Below, piece after piece: positions 1 through 6,525 of a stretch of 9,575 nt of DNA. Location: NCBI GenBank assembly GCA_002331575.1, contig DCZG01000072.1:2105-11679 (forward strand), read 5' to 3'. Numbering within the stretch: the first letter of the stretch is position 1; every line of letters starts with the position of its first letter. Source of the stretch: Atopobium sp. UBA2090 (lineage in GTDB: Bacteria > Actinomycetota > Coriobacteriia > Coriobacteriales > Atopobiaceae). The notes beneath the pieces are model-generated. The model was not told the DNA's origin. It did no database searches and saw nothing but the letters and a program-made list of their open reading frames with translations. Position numbers and translations under genes: made by a program.

Positions 1-1736
1 GTGGGCCTGATGGCGCAGCCGTCGCCCATGACCTTGGCGGCGAACATCGGGTCCTCGACGGTCTCCATGGGGACGGACTCGCCAGCCATGGGAGCGACGA
101 TCGTCTCGGCCTTCACGGCAGCGGTGGCGACGGCGGCTTCGCCGGCGGCGCTGGTGGCAGCCTCGGCAACGACGGCGTTCTGGCCGGCGGCAGCCTGAGC
201 GGTGGCGGCGACGGTGGTGGCTACCTCGGGGGTGGCGGGCTCGGGATCCTTGTACAGGACCCACGTGATGCCGAAGGCGATGGCGGCAGCGGTGAGGATG
301 CAGATGGCGTACTGGACAGTGTAGCCGGTGGTGATGAGGAAGCCGAAGATGCCGGTGATGCCATAGGCGATGGAGACGACGCCGAGGATGGAGACGAGCG
401 CGCCACCGACAGCCGCACCGATCATGGCGGCGATGAAGGGCTTCATGTTAGGCAGGTTGACGCCGTAGATGGCAGGCTCGGTGATGCCCAGCCAGCCGGA
501 GATGCCGGACGGGAGAGCGAGCTCCTTGGTCTTCATGGACTTGGTCTTCACGAAGACGGCGAGGCAGGCGGCGCCCTGTGCGACGTTGCAGCAGGAGATG
601 ATGGGGTTGAAGTTGTCCACACCGGTGTTGGCGATGAGGGTGGCCTCGAGGGCGTTGAACATGTGGTGCACGCCGAGGACGACCGTTATCGGGTAGATGG
701 CGCCGACGAGCGCACCGCCGAGGCCGAACGGGATGGCGAGCAGGAACTGGAAGCCGTACATGACGCCGTTCTCGATCCAGGAGAAGACGGGGCCGATGAC
801 GGTGAGCGTGAGGGTGCCGGTGACGAGGACGGTCACGAGCGGGGTGACGAAGAGGTCGAGCATGTCAGGAACATGCTTGTGCAGCCACTTCTCGAGCATG
901 CACATGATGAGCACGGCGATGACGACGGGGATGACGTGGCCCTGGTAGCCCTGGAGCGTCACGTTGTAGAAGCCGAAGAGCTGGACCTGCGGAATGCCGC
1001 CGGCGGACATGATTGCGCCAGAGGTCGCCGCCGCAGCGTCGACGGTCTTGCCGGTGACGGAGGTCAGCCAGTCAGCGGCGCTCTGGGTACCGACGATCTG
1101 ATAGGCGGCGTTCCCGAAGGCCTTGACGGCGCCAGGGATGGACCAGGCGTTGATGAGCGAGGTGTGGTTCATGATCATGCCGATGACGCCACCGAGGAAC
1201 TCGTTGCCACCGAAGACGCGGGCGGCCGAGAAGCCGATGAGGATCTGCAGGAACACGAAGGATGCGTTGGAGAACGTATGGATCAGGATGTACCAGGAGT
1301 TGGTGTCAAGCGCACCGCCCACGGCGTTGTTGATGCCCTCGGTGAGGCCCATGAGCAGGCCGGAGGCGACGATGGCCGGGATGATGGGGACGAAGACGTC
1401 GCCGAGCGCCTTGATGCCGCGCTGGAACGGGTTGGCCTTGGCGGCAGCGGCTGCCTTGGCCTCGTCCTTCGAGCTGGCGGAGATGCCAGCCAGGGCGATG
1501 AACTCGTCGAAGACCTTGTTGACGGTGCCCGTGCCATAGATGACCTGCAGCTGGCCGGAGGCCTGGAAGCTGCCCTTCGCGCCAACGGCGTTGTCCACCT
1601 TGGCCTTGTCCACCTTGGAATCGTCTGCGACTACGAGGCGCAGACGGGTGGCGCAGTGTGCGGCGGAGACGATGTTCCCGGGGCCACCGACGGCCTCGAG
1701 GATCTCCTTGGCAGCTTGCTTGTGGTCGAGTGCCAT
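1..1736 (-). CDS. scrA: PTS sugar transporter EIIBC(A), probably sucrose-type (3' end outside window)
   Basis: This is a membrane permease of the phosphotransferase system (glucose superfamily) that imports and phosphorylates a sugar; 578 residues lie in the window and the frame is still open at base 1. EIIB is at about residues 1-90, with phospho-acceptor Cys28 in the motif HCATRLR. EIIC is at about 105-495, with many hydrophobic segments and the signature GITEPAIYG near 418-425. An Ala-rich linker (about 500-543) leads into the start of a Crr-like EIIA domain (ETIVAPMAGESVP, then DPMFAAKVMGDG), whose catalytic His would lie beyond the edge. The EIIB block GQLQVIYGTGTVNKVF and the EIIC segment FVPIIPAIVASGLLMG resemble ScrA and TreB more than BglF, so sucrose is my best guess and trehalose the alternative. 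The start is ATG 1736 with GAGAGG five bases upstream. A LacI operator lies about 83 bp before the start, so repression by the upstream regulator is likely. Confidence 0.9.
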   Translation of the reverse strand, partial: MALDHKQAAKEILEAVGGPGNIVSAAHCATRLRLVVADDSKVDKAKVDNAVGAKGSFQASGQLQVIYGTGTVNKVFDEFIALAGISASSKDEAKAAAAAKANPFQRGIKALGDVFVPIIPAIVASGLLMGLTEGINNAVGGALDTNSWYILIHTFSNASFVFLQILIGFSAARVFGGNEFLGGVIGMIMNHTSLINAWSIPGAVKAFGNAAYQIVGTQSAADWLTSVTGKTVDAAAATSGAIMSAGGIPQVQLFGFYNVTLQGYQGHVIPVVIAVLIMCMLEKWLHKHVPDMLDLFVTPLVTVLVTGTLTLTVIGPVFSWIENGVMYGFQFLLAIPFGLGGALVGAIYPITVVLGVHHMFNALEATLIANTGVDNFNPIISCCNVAQGAACLAVFVKTKSMKTKELALPSGISGWLGITEPAIYGVNLPNMKPFIAAMIGAAVGGALVSILGVVSIAYGITGIFGFLITTGYTVQYAICILTAAAIAFGITWVLYKDPEPATPEVATTVAATAQAAAGQNAVVAEAATSAAGEAAVATAAVKAETIVAPMAGESVPMETVEDPMFAAKVMGDGCAIRP

Positions 1737-1818
1737 GTGTTCCTCTCTTTCTTCCCCAGACTGACTGACGCGTAAAGCCGAACCAACGTTGTGCGGTGCC
1801 AGCTCGATGAGTCCGATG

Positions 1819-1832
1819 TGGAATCGTTCTCA
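1819..1832 (-). promoter_or_regulatory. LacI-type operator upstream of the PTS gene
   Basis: TGGAATCGTTCTCA fits TGnnAnCGnTnnCA, the same 14-bp semi-palindrome found twice before the lacI-family gene. It sits 83-96 bp upstream of the PTS start. On the minus strand a weak -10-like TAGTAT lies just upstream of it, so a bound repressor could block initiation or escape; no good -35 is visible. The 188-bp gap between the regulator and the PTS gene shows no clear terminator, so read-through from the regulator is possible. Confidence 0.6.
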
Positions 1833-1924
1833 TGTCTGAACACATACTAGAACGAATCCAGGCATATGGAGAAACGGAGAAGCACTATCCCTGTGGACGG
1901 ACTCCAATCTTCCGTGAACGGTAC

Positions 1925-2908
1925 CTATCGCGTTGATTCGCGCTTTCGCACTTCGTAGCCCATCTTGAGCTCTCGAGGCACGGAGTCGAGGTTGGTCATC
2001 GCGTCGACGAGCATGCTCGCAGCCTCGCGCCCGCTCGTCTCGTAGAAGTGGTGCACCGTGGTGAGGCTGGGGAAGGAGATGGACGAGAGAACCGAGTCGC
2101 CGAGGCCTGTGACCTGGACTTCTTCTGGCACGGGATGGCCGAACTCGCGAAGGCAGGTGATGGCGCCAAAGGCGATGATGTCCGTCGCGCAGATGATCGC
2201 GTCGACTCCGGGCACGGTGTCGAGGAGCTGCTCGGTGCAGGAGAAGCCGGCGTCGACGCTGAAGTCGCCGATGACGGTGGCGCCGGGCGCGGGCTCGACA
2301 CCCGCGTCGTGGCAGGCGTCCAGGAAGCCCTTGTGGCGCATCTTACCAGCAGAGATGTCGTTCTCGAGGACGCCGATGAAGGCAGGCTGCCCGCTCGTGA
2401 GGAGCACCTGCTGGGTGAGGTCGTAGACGGCGTGGTAGTCGTCCTGGAAGACGCAGGAATGGCCGGGAAGCTCCTGGCCGAGCACCACCACGGGCACGTT
2501 GATTGCCGCCATCGCCTGCTTGTGCGCTGGGGTGAAGACGGTGGCGATGAGGATGACGCCGTCGACCTTGTTGCGCTCGGAGAACATGGTGAGGTAGTCG
2601 ACCTCGAGCTTCTCGTCGTTGTTGGTGTTGCCGAGAATGACCTGGTAGCCCTTGCGTTCGAGGACCTTGGTGATGCCGTTGACCATTCGGTTCACAGACT
2701 CGGAGTTGAGCCTGGGGATGATGACGCCCACGAGCCGGGTCTTGCCCGTGCGGAGCGACTGGGCGTGCTGAGAGGGGACGTAGCCCGTCTCGTCGATGAT
2801 GTGACCGATGAGCTCGCGCTTCTCCTGCGAGACGTAGCCGTCGTTGAGATACCTTGACACCGTCGCTCGAGAAACACCCGCGCGTCGCGCGATTTCGTTG
2901 ATGTCCAT
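1925..2908 (-). CDS. LacI/GalR-family transcriptional repressor, likely of the adjacent sugar PTS
   Basis: This is a 327-residue DNA-binding repressor of normal family length. The N-terminal helix-turn-helix (MDINEIARRAGVSRATVSRY, residues 1-20) is followed by a hinge region around 45-58 (HAQSLRTGKT). The rest is a periplasmic-binding-protein-like sensor domain beginning LVGVIIPRLNSESVNRM. The start is ATG 2908, with a purine-rich GAGGAGGGG ribosome binding site just upstream. It lies upstream of, and in the same direction as, the PTS permease, and matching operators precede both genes, so autoregulation plus control of the permease is inferred. By context the inducer is probably the imported sugar or its phosphate. 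A ScrR-like role is plausible, but the sequence does not fix the ligand. Coriobacteriia generally lack a CcpA system, so I prefer the local regulator over CcpA for these cre-like sites. Confidence 0.92.
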   Translation of the reverse strand: MDINEIARRAGVSRATVSRYLNDGYVSQEKRELIGHIIDETGYVPSQHAQSLRTGKTRLVGVIIPRLNSESVNRMVNGITKVLERKGYQVILGNTNNDEKLEVDYLTMFSERNKVDGVILIATVFTPAHKQAMAAINVPVVVLGQELPGHSCVFQDDYHAVYDLTQQVLLTSGQPAFIGVLENDISAGKMRHKGFLDACHDAGVEPAPGATVIGDFSVDAGFSCTEQLLDTVPGVDAIICATDIIAFGAITCLREFGHPVPEEVQVTGLGDSVLSSISFPSLTTVHHFYETSGREAASMLVDAMTNLDSVPRELKMGYEVRKRESTR

Positions 2909-2930
2909 GCCGCCCCTCCTCGGCCTAATG

Positions 2931-2944
2931 TGAGAACGCTCTCA
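2931..2944 (-). promoter_or_regulatory. LacI-type operator O1, proximal to the lacI-family gene
   Basis: TGAGAACGCTCTCA has perfect 5-bp arms (TGAGA/TCTCA) around ACGC and fits TGnnAnCGnTnnCA. It begins 23 bp upstream of the regulator start, immediately downstream of a possible minus-strand -10 (TATATG), a position suited to autorepression. Confidence 0.68.
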
Positions 2945-2976
2945 TATAGTTAGTGGGGATAATGCCCAGTCACGTG

Positions 2977-2990
2977 TGAGAACGCTTCCA
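2977..2990 (-). promoter_or_regulatory. LacI-type operator O2, distal
   Basis: TGAGAACGCTTCCA fits the same consensus. With flanks it forms an 18-bp palindrome of the form TGTGnnAnCGnTnnCACA. Its centre is 46 bp from that of O1. Lying between the divergent regulator and aldolase genes (about 134 bp before the aldolase start), it could also touch aldolase transcription, but I see no convincing aldolase promoter. Confidence 0.62.
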
Positions 2991-3123
2991 CAGTAGCATC
3001 GCGAGCGGTCGTTCATGCCGTCTATCCCAAGAATTTCGGTAGACTCGACCTGCGGCTCGTTTAACCACAGGATGAAGACTGCGACAATGATACCAGCGAA
3101 GGCACTCGATGGGGGAGGCACCC

Positions 3124-3774
3124 ATGCTCATGCGTGAGGCATGCGAGCAGATCGTGGAATACGGGAAGCGCGTCTACGAGTCGGGGTTATGCGTGGGCAC
3201 GTCGGGAAACCTGTCCGTCTATGACCCAGCCCACGGAACCATGGCGATAAGTCCCTCGGGCATCGGCTACTTCGAGACCTCGCCCTCTGACGTCGTGATC
3301 ATGGACCTCGAGGGCCATGTCCTGGAGGGCACCCGCAGGCCGTCCTCCGAGTTCGCGCTCCACTCGGCCTTCTACCTGCACCGACCTGACGCTCGTGCCG
3401 TGGTTCACACGCACTCGCCCTACGCGACCACGCTCGCGGCCCTCCGCGAGCCGATTCGCGCCGTCCACTTTGCCATCATGGGGTCGGGTGTCGACGAGGT
3501 GCCCTGCGTGCCCTACGTCACCTTCGGAACCCAGGAGCTCGCGGACACCGTGTCCGCAGCCCTCGACGAGCACCCTGACACCCGCGCCGTGCTCATGTCG
3601 AACCACGGTCTCATCTGCTGCCAGTCGGGAATGGCGAAGGCCTTCGCCCTCGCCGTGGACCTCGAGTTCACCGCGCAGATCCAGTGGCGCGCAATGTGCG
3701 CGGGAACGCCGAGGCTCATCTCGCACGAGGAGATGGCGAGCTCCTTCGAGCGGCTCAAGTCCTACGGCCAGTAG
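3124..3774 (+). CDS. Class II aldolase/adducin family protein, L-fuculose-phosphate aldolase-like
   Basis: This is a 216-residue cytosolic zinc aldolase-fold protein, about the size of E. coli FucA (215). It keeps the family landmarks: GTSGNLSV near 25-32, SPSG near 43-46, Glu76 in PSSE, His95 and His97 in HTHSPY, and His161 in NHGLI. These match the FucA metal set Glu73, His92, His94 and His155. The C-terminal SYG Tyr214 corresponds to FucA Tyr209, but the FucA Tyr113 position is Phe116 here, so the catalytic detail may differ. Such enzymes cleave sugar phosphates to dihydroxyacetone phosphate plus an aldehyde; the true substrate is unknown. I choose ATG 3124 because GGGGGAGG (3111-3118) lies five bases before it, whereas ATG 3109 would put that site inside the coding sequence. 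The dipeptidase follows after 42 bp. Confidence 0.88.
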   Translation: MLMREACEQIVEYGKRVYESGLCVGTSGNLSVYDPAHGTMAISPSGIGYFETSPSDVVIMDLEGHVLEGTRRPSSEFALHSAFYLHRPDARAVVHTHSPYATTLAALREPIRAVHFAIMGSGVDEVPCVPYVTFGTQELADTVSAALDEHPDTRAVLMSNHGLICCQSGMAKAFALAVDLEFTAQIQWRAMCAGTPRLISHEEMASSFERLKSYGQ

Positions 3775-3816
3775 GATCATCGGCATTCGTTGGCAATCTA
3801 ATCTGGAGCTCTTTCG

Positions 3817-4743
3817 CTGAACTACTTCGACTGCCATACGGACGCGCTGACCGAGATCTCGGACGACGAGACGCTCCTCTCCAACGGCCGAGACCTCGAC
3901 CTCACGCGCGTCGGGGCCTTTGCCGAGAGCTATGCGCAGATATTCGCCCTCTGGGAGGACGTGGCGCGCTTCCCGCCCGAGGAGACGGACGAGCGCTTCA
4001 TGGCCTGCTACCAGAGGGCGATGGGCCTTCTCCGCGACCAGTCCGAACGGGTGTCGCTCGTGCGCTCGGCCGCCGAGATGCATGCCGCTCTCGAGGCGGG
4101 ACTCGGTGCGGCTTTTCTCTCCATCGAGGACGTCTCGTTCATGGGCGGTCACGTCGACAGCCTCTACGAGCTGGGTTTCCGCTTCGCGATGCTCTGCTGG
4201 AACCACGACAACCGCTACGCGTGCGGTGCCGCCTGCGACCAGCGGCGCGGTCTCACCGAGGAGGGCAGCGCGCTCGTGCGCTCCCTCGACGAGCAGGGCG
4301 TGGTTCTCGACGTCTCCCACCTCTCCGACGCCGGGGTCGAGGATCTGCTCGGGCTTGTCGACGGACCCGTGATGGCCTCGCACTCCGACGTGCGCGACGT
4401 CGCGGGCAGACCGCGCAACCTCGCGCGCTGGCAGGTGGACGAGATCGTGCGGCGAGACGGGCTCATCGGCCTCAACTTCTTCGCGCCCTTCGTGGGCGGC
4501 GACGGACTCCCGACCCTCGACGACCTCCTCCGTCATGCGGACTACGTGCTCGAGGCGGGCGGGGAGGACGTGCTCGCGCTCGGCGCGGACTTCGACGGCT
4601 CGCAGGGCCTCTTCCCCGAGGGCGTCGTCGGCGTTCAGTCGATGCCCGACGTCCGCGCGCGGTTCGTCTCGTCCCTTGGCGAGGAGCTCGCCGAGAAGAT
4701 CTTCTTCGGCAACGCCGTCTCGTTCGTCGACCGCGTGCTGTAG
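3817..4743 (+). CDS. Membrane dipeptidase (peptidase family M19), apparent CTG start
   Basis: This is a 308-residue member of the renal dipeptidase/M19 amidohydrolase family, which hydrolyses dipeptides at a binuclear zinc site. Visible metal ligands are His7 and Asp9 (NYFDCHTD), Glu104 (FLSIED), His168 (LDVSHLSD) and His189 (MASHSD). Arg200 in GRPRNL and Asp258/Asp260 in GADFDG complete the usual set. No signal peptide is visible, so it is probably cytosolic. In this frame TAA at 3799-3801 precedes the gene, and there is no ATG, GTG or TTG between that stop and GTG 3961. Starting at 3961 would delete the first 48 residues, including HxD. CTG 3817 has GGAG at 3805-3808, eight bases upstream, and the usual family N-terminus follows it. 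A sequencing error in an ATG is the main alternative. It lies 42 bp downstream of the aldolase, likely in one transcript; what links the two functions is unclear. Confidence 0.87.
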   Translation: MNYFDCHTDALTEISDDETLLSNGRDLDLTRVGAFAESYAQIFALWEDVARFPPEETDERFMACYQRAMGLLRDQSERVSLVRSAAEMHAALEAGLGAAFLSIEDVSFMGGHVDSLYELGFRFAMLCWNHDNRYACGAACDQRRGLTEEGSALVRSLDEQGVVLDVSHLSDAGVEDLLGLVDGPVMASHSDVRDVAGRPRNLARWQVDEIVRRDGLIGLNFFAPFVGGDGLPTLDDLLRHADYVLEAGGEDVLALGADFDGSQGLFPEGVVGVQSMPDVRARFVSSLGEELAEKIFFGNAVSFVDRVL

Positions 4744-4909
4744 GGGTACGGCGCTGGCCCAGGCCCGCCGGCCCTCCTCGGACGCCTCCTGGAGCAGCTG
4801 ACCCCTCTCCATTCCCGACGCGCCGTCAGGCGCTCGCCGCCGCCGACGTCTCGCGGTGACCGCTCGCGTCACCGACCATGCCGCCCGTGGCTGAAGAAGA
4901 AAAAAAGTT

Positions 4910-4937
4910 TTGAGAGAAGGCAAACAGTTTGTAATAT
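4910..4937 (+). promoter_or_regulatory. Promoter of the NCS2 permease, with an internal dyad
   Basis: In an AT-rich patch within GC-rich DNA, TTGAGA (4910-4915) is followed after 16 bp by TAATAT (4932-4937); an alternative -10 is TATAGT, three bases further. The spacer contains the perfect dyad CAAACAGTTTG (4921-4931), which would be a well-placed operator. The rest of the 249-bp gap from the dipeptidase shows only a 7-bp hairpin (CGGTGAC/GTCACCG, 4854-4874) without a T-tract, so termination there is doubtful. Confidence 0.55.
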
Positions 4938-4992
4938 AGTCATCCAGAAGTCAGGGCGCGCGATGCGTCCCGTGTGGCGCGAGGAGAGGCAC

Positions 4993-6297
4993 ATGAGCGA
5001 TAACCACGGCACGTCCGTCCTGTTCCAGCAAGAGGGTACCCCCACACCCCAGGAGCTCATACCTCTGGCGCTCCAACATGTGGTCGCCGCCGTCGTGGGT
5101 ATCATCACGCCGGGCATCATCGTGGCCAACACCTGCGGACTCTCGGGCGACGAGAGGACCATGCTCATCCAGGTGGCGCTCGTGATGGCCGGCATCGTCA
5201 CGCTGCTCCAGGCCTTCCCGCTCTTCGGCAAGCTCGGCAGCGGCCTGCCCATCATCATGGGCGCGAGCTTCGCCTACGTGCCCACGCTCGTCTCCATCGG
5301 CGGCGAGTTCGGCATCGGGGCCATCCTCGGCGCGGAGCTCGCGGGCGGTGTGGTCTCGATTCTCTTCGGCCTCTTCCTCAAGCAGATTCGCAAGCTCTTC
5401 CCGCCTGTGGTCACGGGCACGGTCGTGTTCTGCATCGGCCTCTCGCTCTATACCGTCGCCATCGGCTACATGGCGGGCGGCTCGGGGTCGGAGAACTTCG
5501 GCTCCGTGGCGAGCGCCGGCTGGTTCGAGCTGCCGCGCGTCGTCCCCTTTGAGCTCATGTTCGTACCCTCCGCCATCGCGAGCCTCGCCATCGTCTTCGT
5601 CGTGGCGTCCGTCCAGGCGATCGGCGACTTCTCCGGCGCGTCGATGGGCGGCATGGACAGCGAGCCCACGGACGAGGAGCTGTCGGGCGGCCTCATCTCC
5701 CAGGGCGTCGTCACGATGCTCGGCGCCTTCTTCGGCGCCCTCCCCACGTCCACCTACGGTCAGAACGTGGGCATCGTCACGCAGACCCGCGTCATCAACA
5801 GGAAGGTCTTCGCCGCCGCGGCGATCATTCTCGCCCTCGCCGGCCTCATGCCGAAGTTCGCCGCGGTCCTCTCGGGCATTCCCCAGGCGGTCATCGGCGG
5901 CGCCACCGTCAACGTCTTCGCGACCATCACCATGACAGACATCAGGATTCTCTCGCAGGGCGGCCTCACGCCCCGCAAGTCCGCCATCGCCGGGCTCTCC
6001 GTCGCTCTCGGCATGGGCATCGCGCTCACCGACGGCGCGCTCGCCGGCCCGGGAATGCCCGCCTGGATCAGCATAGTCTTCGGTGACTCCGCGGTGACCA
6101 TCGCGGCGCTCGTGGCCATCGTCCTGAACCTCGTGCTGCCCAAGGGTGGCCCCGACCAGGAGGTCGTCGAAGCCGTCGAGGGAGCCGACGAGGTCGTTCG
6201 CGAGGGCGTCTCGGCGCTCTACAAGGGAGCCGCCCGCGACATGCCCGCCGTCGACGCGGTCCGTGCGGACGGGGAGAAGCCCCCTGCGGAGAAGTAG
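4993..6297 (+). CDS. NCS2/NAT family nucleobase permease, xanthine/uric acid-type
   Basis: This is a 434-residue polytopic inner-membrane symporter of the nucleobase-ascorbate family. Recognisable segments are ALQHVVAAVVGIITPG (27-40), GSGLPIIMGASFAYVP (82-97) and FPPVVTGTVVFCIGLSL (136-152). The NAT signature is QNVGIVTQTR (257-266): Gln at the first position and Arg at the last are typical of xanthine/urate carriers, whereas uracil carriers have Glu and Gly. The TM8 substrate-binding Glu of the family (in VExxGD-like motifs) appears as Gln208 in VQAIGD, which is odd. A hydrophilic tail rich in Glu, Val and Ala follows the last membrane segment (about 385-434). ATG 4993 is chosen over ATG 4963 because GAGGAGAGG at 4981-4989 is a strong ribosome binding site for it. 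It has its own promoter and converges on a YheO-type regulator, which may control it. Confidence 0.9.
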   Translation: MSDNHGTSVLFQQEGTPTPQELIPLALQHVVAAVVGIITPGIIVANTCGLSGDERTMLIQVALVMAGIVTLLQAFPLFGKLGSGLPIIMGASFAYVPTLVSIGGEFGIGAILGAELAGGVVSILFGLFLKQIRKLFPPVVTGTVVFCIGLSLYTVAIGYMAGGSGSENFGSVASAGWFELPRVVPFELMFVPSAIASLAIVFVVASVQAIGDFSGASMGGMDSEPTDEELSGGLISQGVVTMLGAFFGALPTSTYGQNVGIVTQTRVINRKVFAAAAIILALAGLMPKFAAVLSGIPQAVIGGATVNVFATITMTDIRILSQGGLTPRKSAIAGLSVALGMGIALTDGALAGPGMPAWISIVFGDSAVTIAALVAIVLNLVLPKGGPDQEVVEAVEGADEVVREGVSALYKGAARDMPAVDAVRADGEKPPAEK

Positions 6298-6317
6298 TTT
6301 CTCGCCAGCCGTCCGTC

Positions 6318-6406
6318 CTTTCAGGCGGATCTTGTGGTGTTCCGTTCATTTCTCGCCTTCCAGAGGCCTTCGAAATGAACGGAACACCACAAGATCCGCC
6401 TGAAAG
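6318..6406. repeat. Perfect 35-bp inverted repeat with a 19-nt spacer
   Basis: The left arm 6318-6352 (beginning CTTTCAGGCGG, ending GTTCATTTC) is an exact reverse complement of the right arm 6372-6406 (beginning GAAATGAAC, ending CGCCTGAAAG). The spacer 6353-6371 contains a small CCT/AGG mini-stem. It lies between convergent genes, where a bidirectional terminator is expected, and RNA from either strand would fold into a very stable stem. However, 35 perfect base pairs are far more than a terminator needs and no T-run follows either arm, so a repeated intergenic or MITE-like palindrome is also possible. Confidence 0.9.
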
Positions 6407-6432
6407 CGGGAGAAGCGGGAGAGGCGGGAGAG
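6406..6432. repeat. Three-copy 9-bp tandem repeat (GCGGGAGAR)
   Basis: GCGGGAGAA is followed directly by two copies of GCGGGAGAG, abutting the right arm of the long palindrome. It is non-coding. It could be slippage-prone sequence; no function is apparent. Confidence 0.7.
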
Positions 6433-6462
6433 GCAAGCTGGCGAGAAGACCCTGGAGACACG

Positions 6463-6499
6463 AAGACGCCCCGTGCCGGAATGTCGGCGCGGGGCGCTT
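6463..6499 (-). terminator. GC-rich hairpin after the YheO-type regulator
   Basis: Arms 6463-6478 (AAGACGCCCCGTGCCG) and 6485-6499 (CGGCGCGGGGCGCTT) pair with one bulge and one G-T pair. The hairpin lies 27 bp past the regulator stop on the minus strand. The downstream T-content is poor, so it is a likely but weak intrinsic terminator. Confidence 0.55.
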
Positions 6500-6525
6500 C
6501 TCGTGCGCGGGCCAGGTCCTTCTCG

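Larger units (their letters stand above)
6299..6447. repeat. Outer 11-bp inverted repeat enclosing the long palindrome
   Basis: TTCTCGCCAGC at 6299-6309 is the exact reverse complement of GCTGGCGAGAA at 6437-6447. The two copies enclose the 35-bp palindrome and the 9-bp tandem repeat, giving a nested, roughly 149-bp structure that begins two bases after the permease stop. It may be an ancestral terminator stem into which the inner palindrome was inserted, or the ends of one palindromic element. Confidence 0.6.

Noticed and set aside
663..1775. 370-codon plus-strand frame
   Set aside because: It is antisense to the PTS permease; the Asp/Gly/Glu/Val-rich translation has no domain and arises from the codon bias of the real gene.
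1845..1860. Fourth operator (CTAGAACGAATCCA) near the PTS promoter
   Set aside because: It misses the leading TG and the central T of the consensus, so it is at best a degenerate half-site.
3772..3819. Aldolase-dipeptidase fusion by readthrough
   Set aside because: The two genes share a reading frame, but two stops (TAG 3772, TAA 3799) lie between them and the dipeptidase has its own ribosome binding site.
4744..4909. Purine riboswitch ahead of the permease
   Set aside because: The sequence shows no purine-aptamer junction elements, and the likely transcription start lies downstream of this stretch.
3187..4923. 578-codon open frame on the minus strand
   Set aside because: It is antisense to the aldolase and dipeptidase genes, which carry complete catalytic motifs. 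Its translation is low-complexity, rich in Arg, Glu, Val and His, as expected for a GC-rich shadow frame.
6318..6406. Invertible DNA switch
   Set aside because: The spacer between the 35-bp arms is only 19 nt, too short to hold a promoter, and no recombinase gene is nearby.
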